36,522 nt of DNA, taken from assembly GCA_037189665.1 (NCBI GenBank), contig JBBCIV010000268.1, positions 1 through 36,522 on the forward strand. The letters run 5' to 3'. Of the stretch, positions 23,354 through 29,894 are shown one piece after another. The notes below the pieces were generated by a model. It made no database searches. It saw nothing but the letters and a program-made list of their open reading frames with translations, and was not told the origin of the DNA. This stretch comes from BPJO01 sp037189665. GTDB lineage: Bacteria > Planctomycetota > Phycisphaerae > Tepidisphaerales > Tepidisphaeraceae. Position numbers and translations under genes: made by a program. Each line of letters starts with the position of its first letter. Positions within the stretch are counted from its first letter, which is position 1.

Positions 23354-25291
23354 ATGGCCTATACCGTTCTTGCCAGACGATACCGCTCCAGCACGTTCGA
23401 TGAGCTCATCGGACAGCAGCACGTCGCGCAGACGCTGACCAACGCGATCAACTCCAATCGCCTTGCTCACGCATTCCTGTTCACCGGCACGCGCGGCACG
23501 GGGAAGACCTCCTCCGCGCGCATCCTCGCCAAATGCCTCAACTGCGAGGCCTCCGACAAGCCCACGGCCAAGCCGTGCGGCAAGTGCAACAGTTGCCAGG
23601 CGATCGCCCGCGGCGACGACATCGACGTCATCGAGATCGACGCCGCCAGCAACACCGGCGTCGACAACGTTCGCGAGATCATCGAGAACGCCCAATTCCG
23701 GCCGGCAAGGTCGAGGTTCAAGGTCTACATCATCGACGAAGTGCACATGCTCTCCAAAAGCGCGTTCAACGCGCTGCTCAAGACCTTGGAAGAGCCGCCA
23801 GAGCACGTGAAGTTCATCCTCGCCACCACCGAAGCCGAAAAGGTCCTGCCGACGATCCTGTCGCGATGCCAGCGGTACGATTTTCGCAACATCCCCACGC
23901 GCGAGATCGCCCAGCACCTGCGCGGCGTCTGCAAGCAGGAAAACATCCAGGCCGACGAAGACGCGATCCTGCTGGTCGCCAAGGCCGGCGCAGGCTCGAT
24001 GCGAGATGCGCTCTCCCTGCTCGACCGCCTCCTCAGCGCCGCCGGCGACCGCCTGACGAGCGAAACCATCGAACAGCTCCTCGGCCTGCCCAAATCGCAG
24101 CAGCTCTTCGACCTCGCCCAACTCATCGGCGAAGGCAAGGTGAAGGAGACGCTCGAGCACGTCGACGGCATCATCACGCGCGGCCTGTCGCCCGAGACGC
24201 TCGTCTCGACGATGATCGACCACTTCCGCAACCTGCTTATCCTCAAGACCTGCGGGAAGAACAGCGAACTGGTCGAGGTGCCGGGCCTGGCGCTCGACGA
24301 CATCTTCAAGCAGGCGCAGCAGTTCGACGCGGTGGTGCTGAGCCAGGACATCGTCATCCTTGAAGAACTGCGTCGCCAGCTCCGCTCCGCCACCGCCGGC
24401 CGGGCGCTGATCGACGCCACGATGGTGCGGCTCGCGATGGCGGCCCAGTTCAGTACCGTCGAAGATCTGCTGGCAGCGACCAACAACGGCACCGCGGGTG
24501 CTGTAAAAAAAAAGTATGAGCCCGGCGTAGAGGTGGGGGCAGGGGCAAGTCATCAGGGGCAAGGATCACGGGTCGAATCGACTTCGCCCGAATCCGCTCT
24601 CGTTTCCGTCGAGCCGTCGCCCACCCCCGACCCACAACCCCCGGCTCCCGAGCCCTCGTCATCCGACGACGCCGACGAGCTTCCGTCGGTCGGCCGCGTG
24701 TGGGAAGGCGGCGGCGCAACGTCGATCTTCGCCGCCTTCAAAAAATCCAGCACGCCCCCCCCAAAGCCCGGCTCGCCGGCACGAGATATTCCCGTCCCGA
24801 CCGGGAGCGACAACCTCGCGCCCATCGACCGGAACGATTTCGCCCAACTGATGTCGCGCTTCCACCACGCCGCCGCCGAGCAGGCGCCGACGGTGGCGGG
24901 GTTTCTGGAAGGCGGCCGCATCGTCGCGCTCGAGGCCGGCACCGCCACGCTCGAATATCCCAAAAACTACGCCGCCAGCGCCCGTATGCTCGACCGCAAC
25001 GGCAAGCGCGAATCACTGCAGCAGGTCCTCAGCGATCTCCTCGGCGAGCCGATCGGCATCAAGCTCGAGATCTCCGACCAGGAGCTCATCATCGAGCGCC
25101 CGCCGGAGCCCCAACGCCCTCCTCCGCGTCGCTCGGCCGGCCCGGCGCCGCGCGAATACGAGCCCGCTCCGCAGAACACCGGCATCCCGCTCACCGAAGA
25201 ACTGCGCGTCGAGATCATGCAGAACAACCCGCTCATCCGCTCCATCGCCGATGAGTTCAACGCGCGCATCGTGAAGATCGAAGAGGGATGA
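23354..25291 (+). CDS. dnaX: DNA polymerase III subunit gamma/tau
   Basis: This 645-residue clamp-loader ATPase has Walker A GTRGTGKT (45-52), zinc cysteines C64, C75, C78 and C81, Walker B VYIIDEVH (124-131) and sensor 2/SRC motif TILSRCQRYDF (167-177). The C-terminal third is a Pro-rich linker and the tau-specific domain. A nine-A run at 24505-24513 lies right where the gamma form should end (see that entry). The stop codon is formed by the first bases of an inverted repeat (25289-25433). EbfC, the usual neighbour of dnaX, is 2 kb downstream. Confidence 0.97.
   Translation: MAYTVLARRYRSSTFDELIGQQHVAQTLTNAINSNRLAHAFLFTGTRGTGKTSSARILAKCLNCEASDKPTAKPCGKCNSCQAIARGDDIDVIEIDAASNTGVDNVREIIENAQFRPARSRFKVYIIDEVHMLSKSAFNALLKTLEEPPEHVKFILATTEAEKVLPTILSRCQRYDFRNIPTREIAQHLRGVCKQENIQADEDAILLVAKAGAGSMRDALSLLDRLLSAAGDRLTSETIEQLLGLPKSQQLFDLAQLIGEGKVKETLEHVDGIITRGLSPETLVSTMIDHFRNLLILKTCGKNSELVEVPGLALDDIFKQAQQFDAVVLSQDIVILEELRRQLRSATAGRALIDATMVRLAMAAQFSTVEDLLAATNNGTAGAVKKKYEPGVEVGAGASHQGQGSRVESTSPESALVSVEPSPTPDPQPPAPEPSSSDDADELPSVGRVWEGGGATSIFAAFKKSSTPPPKPGSPARDIPVPTGSDNLAPIDRNDFAQLMSRFHHAAAEQAPTVAGFLEGGRIVALEAGTATLEYPKNYAASARMLDRNGKRESLQQVLSDLLGEPIGIKLEISDQELIIERPPEPQRPPPRRSAGPAPREYEPAPQNTGIPLTEELRVEIMQNNPLIRSIADEFNARIVKIEEG
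24503..24519 (+). other. Slippery A9 tract in dnaX, probable gamma/tau frameshift site
   Basis: Codons GTA AAA AAA AAG TAT contain nine A (24505-24513) in the phase of an A-AAA-AAG heptamer. A -1 shift (or one extra A in the mRNA) gives GTA TGA and a stop after residue 388. A +1 shift (or one missing A) reaches TAG after about five codons. E. coli dnaX uses this heptamer for ribosomal frameshifting and Thermus dnaX an A9 run for transcriptional slippage. I see no strong downstream stem-loop. Confidence 0.7.
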
Positions 25292-25433
25292 ACGCCAGGG
25301 CGCCAAGAGGCCAAGAAGAAGGCGGCGGATCGTCACCCTGAGGTATTCCGAAGGGTCTGCCTGCCATCGAGAAGATGCTTTGGCATACCTCAGCATGGCT
25401 TTCATTCTTCGTCTCTTGGCGCCTTGACGTTCA
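25289..25433. repeat. Inverted repeat that supplies stop codons of dnaX and the convergent AraC gene
   Basis: The outer arms (25289-25320 and 25401-25433) share GGCGCCAAGAG and have ends TGAACG and CGTTCA. The terminal TGA (25289-25291) is the dnaX stop and the opposite TCA (25431-25433) is the AraC stop. An inner pair, around 25333-25356 and 25374-25400, shares CTGAGGTAT and belongs to a different repeat type. It covers the whole gap between the two convergent genes and may terminate both transcripts. Confidence 0.88.
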
Positions 25434-26240
25434 TCCCATCCCCCTCGCCCGATACGCGCTCGGGCTCATCCCCGTTACTCTGCGGAACTGCTTGTTGAAA
25501 TACTGTCGGTCGTCGATCCCCACCCGCGTCGCCACGCGATGCACGGGGATGGACGACGTCGTCAGCAGGTGCCTCGCCGTGTCGATCCGGCGGGCGAGGA
25601 GGTAGCGCTGGATCGTCATCCCGTACCAGTTTCGGAAGACGCGCGCCAGGGGGTTCTGGCTCATCTCCATCTCGTCCGCCAGGTCGGGCACGTACAGCGG
25701 CTCGGCGAAGCGGGTTTGCAGGATCGTCGCTACCCTCCGGGCCGCCAGTACGCCGCGGGTGGGGGCGTGGTCGTGCGGCGAGCGCCTTCTCGTCTGGAGC
25801 GCCAGCCATAACAGGAACTCCAACGCCCCCGCCGACGCCGCCGCGGCGCCGAGGTCACCCCCCGCGCTCAGCAGCCGGCCGATGGTGAGGATCTTTTCCC
25901 CCGCGTGCTCCGCCAGCGCGCCCAGCGGCGCGTGCACGGGGATCGCGTGCGCGATGCCGTTGCCCCCGGCGGGCAGGAAGTGCATGCAGAAGTGATGGCC
26001 GGGCGAGGGAAGATCGTAGGCGCTGGGGACGTTCGCCGGCGTGATCGTCATGTCGCCGGGACGAAGGTCGATCGTCTCGTCGCCGAGCCGGATTTTTCCT
26101 TCGTACAGGTGCACGTGCACCGCGTGGCTCGGGCCGCGATAGACGTACCTGAACCCCCGCTGATCCAGCGGAAACCGCCCGGCCACGCGAACGGCGGGCA
26201 ACGCGTCGGCGGGCCATGAAAACGGGGGTGGGGCGGGCAT
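25431..26240 (-). CDS. AraC-family transcriptional regulator
   Basis: This 269-residue regulator has an N-terminal cupin-like sensor (VHVHLYEGKIRLGDETIDLR, LRPGDMTITPANVPSAYDLP) and a C-terminal AraC double HTH at about 180-266 (DLADEMEMSQNPLARVFRNW, GMTIQRYLLARRI, VATRVGIDDRQYFNKQFRRV). The ATG at 26240 excludes an implausible 60-residue extension. It is divergent from the PhyH-type dioxygenase (start 26376) across a 135-bp gap, so it probably regulates that gene. Its last codon is set by an inverted repeat. Confidence 0.88.
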   Translation of the reverse strand: MPAPPPFSWPADALPAVRVAGRFPLDQRGFRYVYRGPSHAVHVHLYEGKIRLGDETIDLRPGDMTITPANVPSAYDLPSPGHHFCMHFLPAGGNGIAHAIPVHAPLGALAEHAGEKILTIGRLLSAGGDLGAAAASAGALEFLLWLALQTRRRSPHDHAPTRGVLAARRVATILQTRFAEPLYVPDLADEMEMSQNPLARVFRNWYGMTIQRYLLARRIDTARHLLTTSSIPVHRVATRVGIDDRQYFNKQFRRVTGMSPSAYRARGMG

Positions 26241-26375
26241 GGAAGGTGAATTTATACCACTTGTGTTGAGCCCCTCCAATGTTTTTCCGTGGCGACATGC
26301 CGCACAATCCCCCGCATGTGCACGCTTGCCTGCGGCCGATGCCGCAACGCCATCCCTTCGCACCGGAGCCCCTGT

Positions 26376-27143
26376 ATGACCCCTTTCGGACTCACCGATT
26401 CCCAGAAAAAATTCTTCCAAGACAACGGCTACCTGCTGGCGAAAAACGTCATCACCAAGCCCGAGGCCGCCTCATTCCGGCGGGAAATGCACGAGTTGGT
26501 CGAGCGCCTCAGCGCCTTCAAAAACGTCGATGCCACCTGGGACTCGGCCAGGAATCGCGGCACGAAAATCTACCACTGCCACGATGTGCAATGGCATTGC
26601 GCCTCCGTCGCCCGGCTGATCACCGACCCGCGTTTGGCCGCTCTCATGCAGGGCTGCGTCGGCCCGAACGTGCAGTTGCACCACACCAAGATGTTCATCA
26701 AGCCGCCGGAGAACGGGTCGCCGTTCCCGATGCACCAGGACCAGCCATACTTCCCGCACGAAAAGCACACGATGACCGCCGCCATCGTTCACTTTGATGA
26801 CGCGACGCCCGAGAAGGGCTGCGTGGCCGTCTATCCCGGGTCGCACAAGCTCGGGCCCATCGCGCCCGACAACCCGCGCGATCGCTCGCTCAGCATGAAG
26901 CAATACCCGCTCGAAACCGCCACCCTCTGCCCCGCCGAGGCAGGCGACGTGCTGCTGTTCAACTACCTCACCATCCACGGCTCCGGCGTCAACACCAGCA
27001 ACGAGGCCCGCACCACGCTGCTCATCCAATTCCGCGACCCGACCGACAAGCCCCTCGAAGACACCCACCGCAGCGCCGGCCAAGGCATGATGCTCGCCGG
27101 CATCGACCCGACGGCGGGGAAGGGGGCGGGGGTGGGGCATTGA
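26376..27143 (+). CDS. Phytanoyl-CoA dioxygenase family protein (PhyH)
   Basis: This 255-residue Fe(II)/2-oxoglutarate-dependent dioxygenase has the metal ligands His120 and Asp122 (PFPMHQDQPYFPHE) and His201 (YLTIHGSGVN). Arg212 is the likely 2-oxoglutarate contact. The double-stranded beta-helix region is TAAIVHFDDATPEKGC to GDVLLFNYLTIHG. Bacterial members hydroxylate many small molecules, and the substrate cannot be told. The ATG at 26376 has GGAG upstream. It is divergent from an AraC regulator. It stops right at the start of an inverted repeat (27142-27247). Confidence 0.92.
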   Translation: MTPFGLTDSQKKFFQDNGYLLAKNVITKPEAASFRREMHELVERLSAFKNVDATWDSARNRGTKIYHCHDVQWHCASVARLITDPRLAALMQGCVGPNVQLHHTKMFIKPPENGSPFPMHQDQPYFPHEKHTMTAAIVHFDDATPEKGCVAVYPGSHKLGPIAPDNPRDRSLSMKQYPLETATLCPAEAGDVLLFNYLTIHGSGVNTSNEARTTLLIQFRDPTDKPLEDTHRSAGQGMMLAGIDPTAGKGAGVGH

Positions 27144-27247
27144 GGGGGAAATGCGGAATGCGGAATGATGAATGCGGAATAAGAAGTGGGAGGGCGATTC
27201 TCAATTCATCATTCCGCATTTCGCATTCAGCATTTCCCATTTCCCCT
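27142..27247. repeat. Inverted repeat with 7-nt internal period
   Basis: The arms (27142-27180 and 27202-27247) are inverted copies made of 7-nt units ATGCGGA / ATGATGA and share GCGGAATGATGAAT. It starts at the stop codon of the dioxygenase gene and ends 38 bp before the ebfC start. Confidence 0.88.
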
Positions 27248-27285
27248 CCTTGCCCCTCGCCCCCTGCCCCTTAATACTGTTCTTC

Positions 27286-27630
27286 ATGCTTGATGCTCTG
27301 AAGAACCTCGGAAGCCTTCCCGGCTTGATGGCGCGCGCGAAGGAAATGCAGGAGAAGATGAAGCAGGTGCAGGACGACCTGGCCCAGAAGCAGTTCGCCT
27401 CGGACGCCGGCGCCGGGTCGGTGACGGCGGTCGTGAACGGGCGGCTGGAGCTGGTGAAGATCCGGATCGACAAGGACAAGATCGACCCGACCGACATCGA
27501 ACTGCTCGAGGACGTCATCGTCGCCGCCGTCGTCAGCGCCCAGGCGAAGGCCGCCGCCGGGATTCAGGAAGAGATGGGCAAGGTCGCCGCCGGTCTCGGC
27601 CTGCCGCCGGGCATGATGCCTGGGATGTAG
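27286..27630 (+). CDS. ebfC: YbaB/EbfC family nucleoid-associated protein
   Basis: This 114-residue protein matches the family in size and form. Its N-terminal helix (LMARAKEMQEKMKQVQDDLA) is followed by the core strand block GSVTAVVNGRLELVKIRIDK and a C-terminal helix (EDVIVAAVVSAQAKAAAGIQ), ending in a Gly/Met-rich tail. It binds DNA as a dimer and is usually encoded between dnaX and recR. Here dnaX ends 2 kb upstream and recR is not adjacent. The ATG at 27286 was chosen over an open extension that is repeat sequence. Confidence 0.93.
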   Translation: MLDALKNLGSLPGLMARAKEMQEKMKQVQDDLAQKQFASDAGAGSVTAVVNGRLELVKIRIDKDKIDPTDIELLEDVIVAAVVSAQAKAAAGIQEEMGKVAAGLGLPPGMMPGM

Positions 27631-27643
27631 CGCTGTTTTTATC

Positions 27644-29137
27644 GTGTTGCGAGCAGAAAAGGGTTTCCCATTGCAAGGCATTCACGGACGGGCCGCCCGT
27701 GCTACTGCTGCGACGCTCTTTCGCGCTCTGTGGGCCTTGGCGTTCGGCTTTCCTTGGCGGGTGGCCGGCGTGACCGGGATCGCCGTGGCCGATACAGTGG
27801 GCGGGCCCATGAGCCAAGCCGCCCCGCGCGTCGTTGAATCGGCGGACGTCGCCCTCGTGACGTCCGCTTATCCCGTCGGCTTCCAACTGCTGACGCACGG
27901 CGACGCGCAGTACGTCGCGTTCTACGACGTCCATCGCGACATGACGATCGCGAAACGCACGCTCGGTCAATCGCGGTGGCAGATCGAGCGCATCCCGTCC
28001 GATCAGCCGTCCCCGTTCGGCGCGAGGGCGACGCCGACGCGCACCGGCTGGGATTCGCACAACTACGTCGTGTTCGCGTTCGACGCCGACGGGCAGATCC
28101 ACCTCGCCGGCAACATGCACGTGAACCCGCTGCTCTACTTCCGCACCGAGCGGCCGGGCGACATCGCGTCGTTCAAACGCATCGATTACATGACCGGCCA
28201 TCGCGAGGCGCACGTCACCTATCCCGCCTTCTTCCGCGACGCCGAAGGCAGGCTGGTCTTCAAGTATCGCGACGGGTCGAGCGGCGATGGCGCGGACTAC
28301 TTCAACCGATACGACGCCGCGACGCGCACGTGGAGCCGTCTTCTCGACACCCCCATCACCGACGGCCGCACGCCGATAAACGGCCAAACGGCTTACGCCT
28401 ACGCGCACGGCCCGGTGCTCGGGCCCGACGGGTATTTCCATCTCATCTGGGTGTGGCGCGACACGCCCGCGTGCGAGACCAATCACAGCCTCTGCTACGC
28501 GCGCAGCCGTGACCTGCTCCACTGGGAGGACAGCGCCGGCAGGCCGCTCGCGCTGCCCGTCACGCCCGTCACCAGCGAAGTCGTCGATCCCGTTCCGGTC
28601 AAAGGCGGGATGATCAACGGCAACGTCCGCATTGGCTTTGATGCGCGGAAGCGCGTCATCCTCAGCTATCACAAGTTCGACGCCGCCGGCAACACGCAGA
28701 TCTACAACGTCCGCCGCGAAAGCGCGGGGTGGCGATCGGCGCAGGCCAGCCGGTGGAACTACCGCTGGGATTTTTCGGGCGACGGCTCGGTGATCTTCGA
28801 CGTCCGCCTGAGCAACGTCGAACTCGCCCCAGACGGTCGTCTGCGCCAAACCTGGGCCAACAAACAGGACGGCCCCGGCGGCGCTTATCTCGATCCTGAC
28901 ACGCTTGAACCCGTCGCCCCCTACGCGCCGCCCGCCCGCTTTCCCGATGACGTGTTGAAGGTGGAGTCCGATTTTCCCGGAATGGAAGTTCGCACGTCTG
29001 ACGACCGCGGCGTTTCGTCGGAGCCCAGCGTGCGATACGTCCTGCGCTGGGAAACCCTTCCGCAAAACCGGGACCGTCCCGTCGACGGCCCGCTGCCTGC
29101 GCCGAGCATGCTGCGGGTGATCAAAATCGAAGGTTGA
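27644..29137 (+). CDS. BNR repeat-containing secreted protein, putative polysaccharide lyase
   Basis: This protein of up to 497 residues resembles the BNR_4 family (PF15892), beta-propeller proteins that include ulvan/rhamnogalacturonan lyases of families PL24/PL25. Landmarks are HNYVVFAFDADGQIHLAGNM, TYPAFFRDAEGRLVFKYRDG and YAHGPVLGPDGYFHLIWVWR. A hydrophobic stretch near residues 27-50 may be the signal peptide. The start is uncertain: GTG at 27644 or TTG at 27647 are in frame, and a half-copy of the rarA-type palindromic repeat (27682-27707, read as HGRAARAT) lies in the first 25 codons. The true start may lie downstream of it. Confidence 0.75.
   Translation: MLRAEKGFPLQGIHGRAARATAATLFRALWALAFGFPWRVAGVTGIAVADTVGGPMSQAAPRVVESADVALVTSAYPVGFQLLTHGDAQYVAFYDVHRDMTIAKRTLGQSRWQIERIPSDQPSPFGARATPTRTGWDSHNYVVFAFDADGQIHLAGNMHVNPLLYFRTERPGDIASFKRIDYMTGHREAHVTYPAFFRDAEGRLVFKYRDGSSGDGADYFNRYDAATRTWSRLLDTPITDGRTPINGQTAYAYAHGPVLGPDGYFHLIWVWRDTPACETNHSLCYARSRDLLHWEDSAGRPLALPVTPVTSEVVDPVPVKGGMINGNVRIGFDARKRVILSYHKFDAAGNTQIYNVRRESAGWRSAQASRWNYRWDFSGDGSVIFDVRLSNVELAPDGRLRQTWANKQDGPGGAYLDPDTLEPVAPYAPPARFPDDVLKVESDFPGMEVRTSDDRGVSSEPSVRYVLRWETLPQNRDRPVDGPLPAPSMLRVIKIEG
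27682..27707. repeat. Half-copy of the rarA-type palindromic element
   Basis: These 26 bases differ at only three positions from one arm of the rarA element (2420-2445), with the shared end GCCCGTGCTACTG. Only one arm is present here. In the frame of the BNR gene it encodes HGRAARAT-type residues, a variant of HGRDARAT in rarA. Confidence 0.75.
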
Positions 29138-29159
29138 ACCGCCGCCGTCCGCATCGCTC

Positions 29160-29193
29160 TCCGCTGCGGCGAAGCGTCGCGGATTTCTTTTTT
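29160..29193 (+). terminator. Rho-independent terminator after the BNR gene
   Basis: TCCGCTGCG (29160-29168) pairs with CGTCGCGGA (29175-29183) with one mismatch and one G-T pair. TTTCTTTTTT (29184-29193) follows. It lies 23 bp past the stop codon. Confidence 0.75.
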
Positions 29194-29354
29194 GTCGGAT
29201 TTACGGGTCGGCCGGACATTATCTTTTTAGAAGGGGGATCGCGCCGGATCGACAGTTGTTACGGGCGCTCCCCCCATCCAGGCCGCGCTGGTTGATCGCG
29301 CGCGAGTGACAGCTTCGAACGCCTGTCGTACCAGTGAAAGAAAGTGGCGACCAC

Positions 29355-29846
29355 ATGATGCGCAGCCCGATGAGGTACGGATCGCTGTTAGCGGTGCTCG
29401 CCGTGTTTGCCGGGATGGTGGAGGTGCGTCGGGGATACTGGTGGATGGCCGACGACGCGCCGTCGGAGGCGATGGTGTTTCACGCCGTTGCCAGCGGCGA
29501 TGTCGATCAGGTCGCCCGCTACGCGTCGCCCGACACGGTTAACGACCGCGATCAAAGCGGCCTGACGCCGCTGTGCTACGCGGCGTTGTACGGCAATCTG
29601 AAAAACGTGAACCAGTTGATCGGCTGCGGCGCGGATGTCAATGCGGTGACGCCGCTGGGCTACACGCCGCTGATGTTCGCCACCCTCGGGGATCATGCCG
29701 CGGTATGCGAGGCGTTGTTGTTCGCGGGCGCAGACCCATCGCTTGCCAGCCTGGGCAGCGGTGCGACGGCGCTGGATATGGCGATCGAGAATCAGGCCTG
29801 GGCGAGCGTCCGCCTGCTTGAGGCGACGATCGCCGAGAATGAGTGA
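29355..29846 (+). CDS. Ankyrin-repeat protein with N-terminal signal
   Basis: This 163-residue protein has a hydrophobic N-terminus (LLAVLAVFAGMVEV), probably a signal or anchor, followed by four ankyrin repeats. Landmarks are VFHAVASGDVDQVARYASPD, SGLTPLCYAALYGNLKNVNQ, LGYTPLMFATLGDHAAVCEA and GATALDMAIENQAW. Ankyrin repeats mediate protein binding. The partner is unknown. An in-frame GTG at 29334 would add 7 residues. A strong terminator follows at 29852-29889. Confidence 0.85.
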   Translation: MMRSPMRYGSLLAVLAVFAGMVEVRRGYWWMADDAPSEAMVFHAVASGDVDQVARYASPDTVNDRDQSGLTPLCYAALYGNLKNVNQLIGCGADVNAVTPLGYTPLMFATLGDHAAVCEALLFAGADPSLASLGSGATALDMAIENQAWASVRLLEATIAENE

Positions 29847-29851
29847 GAGTG

Positions 29852-29889
29852 AGGCCGCGCGCTGCGGACCGCCCCGGCCTTCTTTTTTT
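29852..29889 (+). terminator. Rho-independent terminator after the ankyrin gene
   Basis: AGGCCG (29852-29857) and CGGCCT (29875-29880) form a stem with a GC-rich inner part, followed by TCTTTTTTT (29881-29889). It lies 5 bp past the stop and in front of the convergent dxs stop (29895). Confidence 0.75.
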
Positions 29890-29894
29890 GAGTG

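Noticed and set aside
27533..29065. 510-codon minus-strand frame opposite the BNR gene
   Set aside because: The BNR product has recognisable propeller motifs; the opposite frame does not.
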